A stretch of 42,762 bases of DNA, from positions 1 through 42,762 of the IMG/VR virus record IMGVR_UViG_3300030331_005930. The stretch is one strand, 5' to 3'. Made by a program: the position numbers and the translations under genes. Position 1 is the stretch's first letter. Each line of letters begins with the position of its first letter. The notes beneath the pieces are model-generated. The model did not search any database and had not been told where the DNA came from. It worked only from the letters and a program-made list of their open reading frames with translations. Origin of the DNA: a virus. Shown here piece by piece: positions 26,032 to 33,965 of the stretch.

Positions 26032-28470
26032 TTAACCACCGATTAATTCTTCAAAATTAGCATCTGTTCTAGTTGCGTAGAAGTTAACTAAGATAAACTC
26101 TGCCGTTCTTGTCGGTTTGATGTAAATGTCAACCACCAACTCATTAGCATCGATAACCGCTGGTGTGTTGTTTCTTTCATCACACACAATCAAGTAGTCA
26201 AATAGACCTTCATTGTTCTTAGCCCTCTCGAAGATCGGGGTAAGTGTGTTAACAATTCTGGTTCTAGTAAACTCTGTATTCTGTTCAAATACGAAGAATC
26301 TAGAAACTTTCTTAGTTGGTCTTTCTAAGCTCAAGAACAGCCTTCTAACATTAATTCTGTCGAATGCGCTCGATTTCTTTGAAAGTGTCTTTTGTCCAAA
26401 TACCACTAATCCTTGGTTCGGGAAGTTTGCTACTGGGTTAATATTAGCTTTATAAAACTCATCTCTCTGCTTCTGATTCGGATTAACCGCAATATCATTT
26501 GCAAATGTTACAAGCCCTCTATTAAAGCCAGCTGGCGCAAACCATGGGAAGGTTGCTGCATCAGTTCTTGCCATTATTGCTCCAGCAAAGCCAGAGAATG
26601 GAGCCCAGATCTGCTTGCCAGAGAAACTATCAAATACTAATGCCCAGTTACCATAAGTTGCTGCATAAGATGTATTCTCATTTGCAAACCAATGTCTGGT
26701 AGGCCAGTAAATATCAGTTTGGAAATTCCTAGTAGGATTATCTAATACCTTACCAGTTGTATCACCCTGCACAAAGATTTGACGTAATGGATCAGCAATA
26801 AATATACAATCGCCTCTTCCCCCTCCTAAGTATGGCGGTGAAACAAACTGCTCAAATTTATTAAAGATAGTTGAGTAGTGATTTCTAAGACTTAAAGCGT
26901 TACCTGTTATCTCATTTGATGTTCTTAAGCCATCAGCTGCTGCTAATGGTGCATATTCATCATAATATGTCTTTTCACCGCCATCAGCTTGCTTAGCTGC
27001 AGCGTGAATTGTTCCTAAACCACCTTCAACAACAACATCAATGTCATAAATATCGTCATTTTTAACTTGGTCTAATGCTCTTTCAAGCTTATTAGGTACA
27101 TTTCCTAATACTTTCTTAGTAACGTTCTTATCTGTATAAGATCCAAGAGGGAAAAGACTATCTGCATAACCTAGTTGATCGACAAGCCCGCCGCCACCCG
27201 CAAATTTACCCCCGGTTACGTTGGCATGAGCATACATTGACGAAAGAATTCCTGTTTTGGCCATATATTCTTTACTATTTGCAGCTGTTGTCTCTGCTGC
27301 GGTTTGTCCTCCTGATAATTCTTGAGTCAATACTCTAATTCTTCTAGTTACTTGACCAATAGAATTTAGACCATCCTCACCATTGAGTCTACCAGAGATA
27401 AAATCATTTACCTTTATTACAACGTTACGAGAGTTATCATCACGTGATTCAATAAAGTATGGTATATCTAACCCACCACGTGGATTAAGCTGTGTTCTAA
27501 AGTTGTTAATCGAGCCAGCAATACCATCTTCTAAAACATAATCAAGCTTAAATGCTTCATTAGCGTAAATCGATTTACGCAGTTTAAATACACCAACGTT
27601 TAAGATATCATCATAATCCCTACCATCAATCTCAAACTCTGTAAAGTTTTCTATTACTTCAGATACAGAATTGGTTGTACCAGTTAAGAAGTTAGCTGAT
27701 AGTTTAAACACTTGCGTACCTGCTGGTATTGTTGTAAAGCTAGAAGTACTTGTAGCTGAATTAGTAAGTGTTTGTGTTGTTAAAATATTGTTAAAGTTAC
27801 TACCCGGGTCGGTATTCGTGTTATCAGCAAGTCCAACATAAAATCCTTCAAATTGATTATTAATTGTCGAAGTTGTTTTGTTGTATATAACAACACCAGC
27901 TTGTTTAGCGTGAGCAAGAGTAGTAAAGGCGTCAAAGCGCGCGTTAGGTGACCATGTAAAGGCTGTACCAGCTACACCACTTAGGTATTCAGATTCAGTA
28001 AGCTCTAAGTGCGTTGGTTTACCTAACACATACACAGCAGAAAGTCCAACATCCAAATTAGTTGAAATACCGGACAACACACCGGCAAACTCTGTACCAT
28101 CGCCTCCGGTTGGCAGTGGTCCTCCAGCCGCGGCAGAAAGGCTTCGTACTGGGTATACTAATGCAGAGTATTTAGATCCAAACCCATCCCCAGACCCAGA
28201 ACCGTATGGTAATCTAGTTGCAAAAACATTGGCTGGTGAATTTAATAATTCATCTATAGTATAGTAGAAATATCTTTCTGCAGAGTTTGTTGGAGGTCCA
28301 AAAATATTGTTTAGTTCTTGTTTTGTGGTTACCTTAAGAACCTCGTCACATGGTCCTTGTTGTGCAAAACCTGTAACATATACATTAGTTCCAACATTTA
28401 AAGGAGCTGTAAGGGAAAGATCTGATTCTCTAATTTCTACTCCGGGAGAGTTAATTGTACGCTGTGCCAT
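26032..28470 (-). CDS. 18: Tail sheath protein, gp18-like
   Basis: At 812 aa it is larger than T4 gp18 (659). It begins AQRTINSPGVEIRESDLSL, the canonical sheath start (p-G-v-e-i-r-E-x-D), with TNVYVTGFAQQGPCDEVLKV near residue 30 and the C-terminal sheath domain (RINVRRLFLSLERPTKKVSR, then FEQNTEFTRTRIV). Start chosen at ATG 28470: the late promoter lies 5 nt upstream and the longer frame back to 28506 has no sheath-like residues. Extra length lies in the middle, presumably surface-exposed insert domains. The sheath contracts to drive the tube through the envelope. Confidence 0.93.
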   Translation of the reverse strand: MAQRTINSPGVEIRESDLSLTAPLNVGTNVYVTGFAQQGPCDEVLKVTTKQELNNIFGPPTNSAERYFYYTIDELLNSPANVFATRLPYGSGSGDGFGSKYSALVYPVRSLSAAAGGPLPTGGDGTEFAGVLSGISTNLDVGLSAVYVLGKPTHLELTESEYLSGVAGTAFTWSPNARFDAFTTLAHAKQAGVVIYNKTTSTINNQFEGFYVGLADNTNTDPGSNFNNILTTQTLTNSATSTSSFTTIPAGTQVFKLSANFLTGTTNSVSEVIENFTEFEIDGRDYDDILNVGVFKLRKSIYANEAFKLDYVLEDGIAGSINNFRTQLNPRGGLDIPYFIESRDDNSRNVVIKVNDFISGRLNGEDGLNSIGQVTRRIRVLTQELSGGQTAAETTAANSKEYMAKTGILSSMYAHANVTGGKFAGGGGLVDQLGYADSLFPLGSYTDKNVTKKVLGNVPNKLERALDQVKNDDIYDIDVVVEGGLGTIHAAAKQADGGEKTYYDEYAPLAAADGLRTSNEITGNALSLRNHYSTIFNKFEQFVSPPYLGGGRGDCIFIADPLRQIFVQGDTTGKVLDNPTRNFQTDIYWPTRHWFANENTSYAATYGNWALVFDSFSGKQIWAPFSGFAGAIMARTDAATFPWFAPAGFNRGLVTFANDIAVNPNQKQRDEFYKANINPVANFPNQGLVVFGQKTLSKKSSAFDRINVRRLFLSLERPTKKVSRFFVFEQNTEFTRTRIVNTLTPIFERAKNNEGLFDYLIVCDERNNTPAVIDANELVVDIYIKPTRTAEFILVNFYATRTDANFEELIGG

Positions 28471-28475
28471 AAAAT

Positions 28476-28482
28476 TATTTAT
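28476..28482 (-). promoter_or_regulatory. T4-type late promoter element (sheath)
   Basis: Reverse strand GATAAATA, then 5 nt, then ATG 28470. Confidence 0.7.
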
Positions 28483-28502
28483 CCAATCTAGGACAAATAT
28501 AT

Positions 28503-29090
28503 TCAAAAATCCATAACTTCAGTATGTAATTGTGAGTAAACAAAGGTAAATCCAGAGGATATCTCATCAGCGTTTTGATAGTTATAATCAATAGTATCTA
28601 CGGTAGTTGGAAAGGCTTTGGTATACGTAAATTTTATTCTATTATTATTAAACTCATCTTTACCGTAAATTGTTAAATTAGCTTGATAATCTTTAAAATT
28701 TTCATCAGGGCTGTTAGAGTTTATTTCACGGGCATTATATCTACCATCATATTGATCATGAAGAAGATTAAGCCATTGATATATTACCCAGTAATTTTTA
28801 TACTCATTATCAACATTAAACTTAACACTCACAGGCGGGTAAGAATTTTTACTATGCGAAGATACATAAAGAGTGTTACCAGCATATCTATTTTCTACAG
28901 CTGGTACAGTAATTTCAGGTACCGCAGTGCCAAATATAGAAAACTGTACTGAATCGCTAATAATAGAGGTATTATCTTGCTTAAACTTAGTATTAAATTC
29001 TTTTAATATAGGCGGTATATCAAAAACAAGTAAGAACTTATCAGCTCTTGACTTGTTGAGCACCGATTGCTGCATGGTGTTATAGGCCAT
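28503..29090 (-). CDS. Tail-tube-fold protein upstream of sheath (195 aa)
   Basis: Third tube-like protein of the window. It shows the gp19-type pattern: VPEITVPAVENRYAGNTLY at about 53-71, VSVKFNVDNEYKNYWVIYQW at about 83-102, and a C-terminal KAFPTTVDTIDYNYQN segment. Located between large terminase and sheath, where T4 has no gene. It may be a tail terminator or tail-completion protein (T4 gp3 and gp15 act there) or a tube variant. It has its own late promoter 6 nt before the ATG. Fold confidence is fair; role unknown. Confidence 0.65.
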   Translation of the reverse strand: MAYNTMQQSVLNKSRADKFLLVFDIPPILKEFNTKFKQDNTSIISDSVQFSIFGTAVPEITVPAVENRYAGNTLYVSSHSKNSYPPVSVKFNVDNEYKNYWVIYQWLNLLHDQYDGRYNAREINSNSPDENFKDYQANLTIYGKDEFNNNRIKFTYTKAFPTTVDTIDYNYQNADEISSGFTFVYSQLHTEVMDF

Positions 29091-29096
29091 ATAATA

Positions 29097-29103
29097 TATT
29101 TAT
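29097..29103 (-). promoter_or_regulatory. T4-type late promoter element, overlapping terminase stop
   Basis: Reverse strand GATAAATA, then 6 nt, then ATG 29090. The TAA in the motif (29100-29102) is the terminase stop codon. Confidence 0.7.
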
Positions 29104-30836
29104 CTCTTAACTCTCTCACCAGTCCAGTTTGGAGGTGGTTTTTCACCCAATAACTTATAACCAAATGATTGTAATTCATCCATATCTGATATAACCTCTT
29201 CACCCATGCCCCAAACAAGGGCATTCATTTCGTGATTATTACTGCCTACTATTTCATTATCTAGATATATAGAGGTTGGGTCCTCAAAATATTGTACACC
29301 AAAATCCATAGGCTCTATAACTGAAGGCTTACCCATATCGTCTACTTCTACTATCTCGAAAAACCGTTCTGTTATTTCTTTCTCTAATATAAAGAGACCA
29401 TATAACATAGCCATTACTCTATCATCATGAAAACCACCTCGAGCTTTCCAAGTACCGTTTGGATACCTTACGAAGTTTCTTAACTCAGCTACAGTTTCTT
29501 CTTCGTTAATGTTAACTACTCTTATCTCATTCATGAAGTATCTCATATTGAGAACACCTTTATACTTTGTATTAGTATGAGCTATCATACCTCTCATTAC
29601 ATTCCGGCGATGAGCATTAGCATTACCGTATGATACTATTTTTTCATAGCCTAAATCTACAGCTAATCTATCTACGACCTGCGCACCACAATTGTTTCTT
29701 TCAATTAAAGCTAAAGGTGACCCCCAATTTCTTAAAATTTTGTATAGTCTATTAGTAAATTCTAATGGGGGTATTTTATTGTTTCTATATACTGCTACTT
29801 GTTTAATATCCTTAATATCTGTTATATCTAAAATCTGTATAACAGATGAATCAACTCCCACACCTTCTGATATATCAACACCAGCAACATATAATTTAGA
29901 TTCATCTGGCTCTTCCCATATTTTATAATGACCATCATCTAAAATAATTTTAGGCTTGGATACTTTTGCCATCATTTCTTCAAACAACTCATCATCAAGA
30001 GTAGATTCACCAGAGTGAATAAATTCGCATTCAAATTCTTGTAACCAAGCATCAGCTGAACCAATAGCTGTTTTAGTAGCTTGAGCCCAAGCTTGATCTC
30101 TACCAGGAATTTCATCCCATTTTATCTTATCATATGCCCAACTGTTTTCGCCCTCTATTGCACCGTGATATAATTTATAAAATAAATTATCGGTACCATT
30201 AGCTGTTGAACATACAAACACCTTAGATTTCTTAGAAGAGGTAATAATAGGAAAAACCGATTTCCAAAACTCTTCGACTAAATGAGGCTCAATAAATGCC
30301 ATCTCATCAATAACCAAACAGTTAACAGACTGACCACGAGCAGCAGTACCAGTAGTAGTTGTGATACCTATACGACTTCCATTCTCTAATGTCATAGAAG
30401 TTTTAGCATACTCTTTAACGGGCGGCTTTAACCAGTTTGGTAGCTCTTCATATGCCATTCTAACTCTCTGAAAGATTTCTATTGCAGTAGCCTCTTTGTT
30501 TGCTACTAATAAGATACGCTGATCATTATTAAAGCATGCTTGCCATAATATGTATATGGTCATCATAGTAGACTTACCTATCTGTCTAGAAGCAAGAAGA
30601 CAAAAGAATCTATTATCTCTCATCTTTCTTAATGCCCTCTTTTGAGGCTTGTATAACTGAATCTTTTCTTTACCTCTGTCAAGGTTAACAATATGAAAGA
30701 AGTTCTCAGCAAAATATAGTATATTACTACTAGCTTTTTTAAGATCTTTTACTTGCTGCTTAGTGTATTCACCTTTCCAGTTAACGTTGGGTAAGTTCTT
30801 ATTACCCATATAAAACATATTATCCTGTCTAGCCAC
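29100..30836 (-). CDS. 17: Terminase large subunit, gp17-like packaging ATPase/nuclease
   Basis: 578 aa from a GTG at 30836 (T4 gp17 is 610). The GTG is chosen because ATTAAATA lies 5 nt upstream; the open frame back to 30908 runs through both divergent promoters. Motifs: KPQ with adenine-contact Gln at 65, Walker A SRQIGKST at 83-90, Walker B CLVIDEMAF with DE at 177-178, coupling motif CSTANG near 209, and the RNase-H-like nuclease acidic residues D321 (AGVDIS), E379 (LIERNN) and D471/D472 (FHDDR). It cuts concatemeric DNA and pumps it into the prohead. Divergent from the acidic EF-hand gene. Confidence 0.95.
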   Translation of the reverse strand: MARQDNMFYMGNKNLPNVNWKGEYTKQQVKDLKKASSNILYFAENFFHIVNLDRGKEKIQLYKPQKRALRKMRDNRFFCLLASRQIGKSTMMTIYILWQACFNNDQRILLVANKEATAIEIFQRVRMAYEELPNWLKPPVKEYAKTSMTLENGSRIGITTTTGTAARGQSVNCLVIDEMAFIEPHLVEEFWKSVFPIITSSKKSKVFVCSTANGTDNLFYKLYHGAIEGENSWAYDKIKWDEIPGRDQAWAQATKTAIGSADAWLQEFECEFIHSGESTLDDELFEEMMAKVSKPKIILDDGHYKIWEEPDESKLYVAGVDISEGVGVDSSVIQILDITDIKDIKQVAVYRNNKIPPLEFTNRLYKILRNWGSPLALIERNNCGAQVVDRLAVDLGYEKIVSYGNANAHRRNVMRGMIAHTNTKYKGVLNMRYFMNEIRVVNINEEETVAELRNFVRYPNGTWKARGGFHDDRVMAMLYGLFILEKEITERFFEIVEVDDMGKPSVIEPMDFGVQYFEDPTSIYLDNEIVGSNNHEMNALVWGMGEEVISDMDELQSFGYKLLGEKPPPNWTGERVKR

Positions 30837-30841
30837 AGAAA

Positions 30842-30849
30842 TATTTAAT
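30842..30849 (-). promoter_or_regulatory. Late promoter element, ATTAAATA variant (terminase)
   Basis: Reverse strand ATTAAATA, then 5 nt, then GTG 30836. Lies 7 nt from the divergent plus-strand element. Confidence 0.6.
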
Positions 30850-30856
30850 GCATAGC

Positions 30857-30863
30857 ATAAATA
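30857..30863 (+). promoter_or_regulatory. T4-type late promoter element (EF-hand gene)
   Basis: CATAAATA (core 30857-30863), then 5 nt, then ATG 30869. Divergent partner of the terminase promoter. Confidence 0.7.
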
Positions 30864-30868
30864 ATTAC

Positions 30869-32014
30869 ATGTCAAAAAGTAAAGACTGGATATCATTAGG
30901 TGAAGCATATAAAGATGTTTTCAGAAAAGTAGTTGTTAACGAAGATGTACCAGCTGGTGCAGTTGGAGAAGCTCCACTTGAAACAGGCGGTCCGCAAGAC
31001 AAAGGCGGTTTTAGAGAGCCTCTAGTAGACATTACAAAAATGTCAGAAAAGGATAAGAAAAACAACATTTATAATATTAAAGGTTATACATACGGCGACG
31101 GTAATGACCCTAGTGATTGTGATGGTCCTGAACCAACGGGGCCAGAATATGCACAAGTGCCTTATTCTGGTATAGTGGGTCCTGAGGAGGATGAAGAAGA
31201 TAGCGTTAAAAATAAGAAGAAAGCAGATCTTAATAAAGATGGTAAACTTTCAAAGTATGAACAGGCAAGAGGAAAAGCTATAGAAGATGCAATGGATGAT
31301 GATAAAAATGAAGAAGATGAAGAATTTTTGGAAGAACACGAGAAAATTGCACGCGCTGGCCTAAATAATTTTATGAGCAAATCCGTATTTGATAAACTTT
31401 ATAATAAGGTAATGGTAAGTGAAAGCTTCGGCGAAGATGCTGAGGATGTAACTGAACTTGAAGCTTTAGGAATTGAGACAGAAACTGATGTTGAGGTTGA
31501 TGATGTTCCTGAAGAGATCACAGTTTCCGTTCCTGGAGCACTAGCACAACAACTTTGTGATATCTTTCAAACAGCTTTAGCACAACAGGAGGTTGAAGTT
31601 GACGTTGATGTTGATGTTGAAGAAGTAACTGATACAGAGTTTGAAGAGGATGCTGAAACAGCTAGACAGAAAACTTATGGTGGTAATAAAGGAGATCATC
31701 CTCGTAGGTTTAATAAAAAGACCGGTCGTAAGAGTGAAGTAAGAGATTATGAAGAGGATGAGGAAGCAGCAATGAAAGACGGTGGAGGTTACGGTTTAGA
31801 TGCTGGTTCTACTCTCAAGCATGAAGTTAACTACGGTAGAGGTGGCCAAAATAAAGTTGGTAACTTAAGGCCAACTGGTGCTGCTAAGATGAAAGACGGT
31901 GGAGGTTACGGCTTAGATGCTGGTTCTACTCTTAACCATACTGTTAATGATGGTAAAGGCGGTAAAAATAAGGTTGGTAAGTTACCAGTAGGTAGAAACG
32001 CTTTCGAAGGTTAA
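30869..32014 (+). CDS. Acidic EF-hand-containing late protein (381 aa)
   Basis: Start at ATG 30869 from late promoter spacing; upstream codons lie inside the promoter. No family name recognised. A textbook EF-hand/dockerin loop lies at residues 120-131 (DLNKDGKLSKYE), followed by a helix. The protein is strongly acidic, with long Asp/Glu runs and a valine/aspartate repeat near residue 248 (VEVDVDVDVEEV). Two copies of a MKDGGGYGLDAGSTL module near the C-terminus are 39 residues apart, each followed by a Gly/Lys stretch ending NKVG. A prohead core/scaffold or capsid-associated role is possible from acidity and the late promoter beside terminase, but this is inference. A strong terminator follows the gene. 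Confidence 0.65.
   Translation: MSKSKDWISLGEAYKDVFRKVVVNEDVPAGAVGEAPLETGGPQDKGGFREPLVDITKMSEKDKKNNIYNIKGYTYGDGNDPSDCDGPEPTGPEYAQVPYSGIVGPEEDEEDSVKNKKKADLNKDGKLSKYEQARGKAIEDAMDDDKNEEDEEFLEEHEKIARAGLNNFMSKSVFDKLYNKVMVSESFGEDAEDVTELEALGIETETDVEVDDVPEEITVSVPGALAQQLCDIFQTALAQQEVEVDVDVDVEEVTDTEFEEDAETARQKTYGGNKGDHPRRFNKKTGRKSEVRDYEEDEEAAMKDGGGYGLDAGSTLKHEVNYGRGGQNKVGNLRPTGAAKMKDGGGYGLDAGSTLNHTVNDGKGGKNKVGKLPVGRNAFEG
31772..31939 (+). repeat. Two-copy direct repeat (117-bp spacing)
   Basis: About 50 bp beginning at 31772 recurs at 31889 with a few silent or near-silent changes, coding for the MKDGGGYGLDAGSTL module twice. Confidence 0.8.
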
Positions 32015-32037
32015 TCGCTCAAAAATTAAACAATAAT

Positions 32038-32072
32038 AAAAAGCCCGTTGAGTACCCCTCTTCGGGCTTTTT
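32038..32072 (+). terminator. Rho-independent terminator
   Basis: Stem AAAAAGCCCG (32038-32047) pairs with CGGGCTTTTT (32063-32072), around a 15-nt loop that can form an inner GAG/CTC pairing, with a T-run on the 3' side. It ends the EF-hand gene and lies 2 nt before the next late promoter. Confidence 0.9.
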
Positions 32073-32074
32073 TA

Positions 32075-32081
32075 ATAAATA
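32075..32081 (+). promoter_or_regulatory. T4-type late promoter element (nucleotidyltransferase gene)
   Basis: AATAAATA (core 32075-32081), then 5 nt, then GTG 32087, directly after the terminator T-run. Confidence 0.7.
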
Positions 32082-32086
32082 TAATT

Positions 32087-33121
32087 GTGAGGTTCTATAA
32101 TAACACGCTTAATCAAAAATTTTGGTCTGAGGATAATAAGTTTGATCCTGACATAAGAAAGAAGCTCTTAGCTATAACTGACGACTTTGTCGAAAACTTA
32201 AATCTTGAAGGTGTAGAAATAGATGATATTACTTTAACGGGTAGTAATAGTAATTACAACTACAATGAATACTCTGATCTTGATGTTCATGTACTAATTG
32301 ACTTTAAGGATATTAACGAAGATGAAGATTTAGTTAAGAGGTCTCTCGATGGTCCTCGCTTTGTATGGAATCTTAGACATAATGTAAATCTTAGAGGTCA
32401 TGATGTTGAAATGTATATGCAAGATAAGGATGAACCGCATATCGCTTCTGGTCTTTATTCTTTAAAGGATGATAAATGGATTACTGAACCTTCTTATGAT
32501 CCCCCGTCAATAGATACAAAAGATGTATTTAAAAAAGCTAAAGCAATTGAAACAGACATAGATATCCTAAAGGAAAAAATACTAGAATCTAGAGGCGAAG
32601 AAGCTAGAGAGCTACATGAAAGAGCAAAACGTTTAAAAGAAAAAATATCTAAAATGCGCAAGCGCGGGCTAGCTCGTGAAGGAGAGTTTAGTGTTGAAAA
32701 TTTAGCGTTTAAAGTACTTCGTAATACTGAAGCTATTGGCGACTTAATAGATATTATTTCCGCTTCATATGATCAGATTTATACAGAAAAGTTTATGACG
32801 TTTCGTGAATATTTTCAAGGAGACCCAATTATGAATCCTCATATGAGGAATGGTAAAAACGTTAATAGAGTCGGGCTATCAAAGAAACATTTAAATACTT
32901 TACCAAAACAGTATCAACATAAGTGTCCACATGTATCAAATCTCGTAAATGGATCTGCTCATCAGATTAAATTAATGGGTAGGCCTCTACTAGATACTCT
33001 TGCAGCTTATGCGGTGGACTATAAGCCAGGTGTAACAAACAGCCTAGGCAACTCTGGTGTAGAAGTACAAATGTTTGAAGATAATGAAGGAAACCAATGT
33101 GGAATGTTAAAGAAGAAATAA
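32087..33121 (+). CDS. Nucleotidyltransferase-fold protein (344 aa)
   Basis: Start at GTG 32087, set by the late promoter 5 nt upstream; the open frame back to 32048 begins inside the terminator hairpin. Residues 52-70 carry the pol-beta-type nucleotidyltransferase signature: GS at 52-53, then SDLDVHVLID with Asp 64 and 66. A third acidic site HDVEMY lies at 105-110. After a helical Lys/Glu-rich middle (about 145-215) comes a C-terminal domain with a KCPHVSNLVNG segment. It could transfer a nucleotide to RNA, protein or a small molecule; the substrate is unknown. The late promoter and the neck gene 1 nt downstream point to action late or on virion assembly. Confidence 0.7.
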   Translation: MRFYNNTLNQKFWSEDNKFDPDIRKKLLAITDDFVENLNLEGVEIDDITLTGSNSNYNYNEYSDLDVHVLIDFKDINEDEDLVKRSLDGPRFVWNLRHNVNLRGHDVEMYMQDKDEPHIASGLYSLKDDKWITEPSYDPPSIDTKDVFKKAKAIETDIDILKEKILESRGEEARELHERAKRLKEKISKMRKRGLAREGEFSVENLAFKVLRNTEAIGDLIDIISASYDQIYTEKFMTFREYFQGDPIMNPHMRNGKNVNRVGLSKKHLNTLPKQYQHKCPHVSNLVNGSAHQIKLMGRPLLDTLAAYAVDYKPGVTNSLGNSGVEVQMFEDNEGNQCGMLKKK

Positions 33122-33122
33122 A

Positions 33123-33944
33123 ATGCCATCAACACCTCCATGTAATCAGAATAGATTAAACTGCCTTCCTGAAGAAGTTTTAGCAGCAACTGCTATACCT
33201 TCTTGCGGTCAGCTTGTTAGTCCATATAACTTACAAGCAGAGCAGTTAGTGTTTGATCAGGCATTTAATGATTTAATTAATAACTTTGGTATACCGGTAG
33301 ATTACTACATTAACACTTTTAATCTTTCTGCTGCTGATTTGCTCTATGGAGAAGATTTTGGAAACGAAACTGATAGAAGACAATATCAAGGCCCGCTTTC
33401 AGGTATGCAAATGTATGTTGAGCTATCTGATGATGCAATTAATTTGTCTAAATTTGGTTTTGATCCAGATGATGAGTTTACAGCCTTTGTACATATAAGT
33501 TCTTTTCAATCTACAGCATCAGCATATTTTGATTATTCAGCAGTCGCACAAGCAATTGAACCTAAGGCTGGTGATGTAATTGATTTAAAGGTGTTAGGTT
33601 GTGATAGACCAAATCAAAGGGGGTCAGTTATGTTTCAAGTAACTGAACGGATGGACCAAGACTTAGCTGTCTTAAATCCAGTGCTTGGACATTATGTATA
33701 TAGACTTCGTGGAAAAAGATTTAATTACTCGTTTGAGTCAGGCTTATCAAGCGAGCCTGTTAATGAACAGATATACGACAGTACAAAGAGTGGTATATTA
33801 TCCACAACCTTCTTTAGTCAATCTGCATCAGAAGGCAAAACATACCCTAATCAACACGACCCTTATGATATTAACGACGTATCAAAGACACAGGTAATGG
33901 ATATGGATGTCAATGATACAGACATCTATGGCTCGTATTATTAA
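33123..33944 (+). CDS. 14: Neck protein gp14-like
   Basis: A 273-aa protein (T4 gp14 is 256) that follows gp14 along its length: FGIPVDYYINTFNLSAADLL then YGEDFGNE at about 55-82 (T4 has [22 protein letters not shown]), SKFGFDPDDEFT at about 109-120 (T4: SKFGMQVQDEVT), then EPKAGDVIDL and a RLRGKRFNYSFE strand. gp13 and gp14 close the filled head and form the tail-docking neck. It starts 1 nt after the nucleotidyltransferase stop and shares its transcript. It overlaps the convergent glycosyltransferase stop by 4 nt. Confidence 0.8.
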   Translation: MPSTPPCNQNRLNCLPEEVLAATAIPSCGQLVSPYNLQAEQLVFDQAFNDLINNFGIPVDYYINTFNLSAADLLYGEDFGNETDRRQYQGPLSGMQMYVELSDDAINLSKFGFDPDDEFTAFVHISSFQSTASAYFDYSAVAQAIEPKAGDVIDLKVLGCDRPNQRGSVMFQVTERMDQDLAVLNPVLGHYVYRLRGKRFNYSFESGLSSEPVNEQIYDSTKSGILSTTFFSQSASEGKTYPNQHDPYDINDVSKTQVMDMDVNDTDIYGSYY

Positions 33945-33965
33945 GAATCAACAGCTTTAATAATA
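33936..33965. terminator. AT-only inverted repeat between convergent genes, possible weak bidirectional terminator
   Basis: TATTATTAA at 33936-33944 and TTAATAATA at 33957-33965 form a 9-bp inverted repeat with a 12-nt loop across the gp14 and glycosyltransferase stops. No GC core, so weak. Confidence 0.3.

Noticed and set aside
28471-28506. N-terminal extension of the sheath protein to 28506
   Set aside because: It overlaps the upstream gene and the promoter; the canonical sheath N-terminus starts at 28470.
30837-30908. Longer terminase N-terminus to 30908
   Set aside because: It would run through both divergent late promoters and into the start of the opposite gene; the extra residues are hydrophobic with no terminase similarity.
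32048-32086. N-terminal extension of the nucleotidyltransferase from 32048
   Set aside because: It begins within the terminator hairpin and upstream of the late promoter; GTG 32087 fits the spacing rule.
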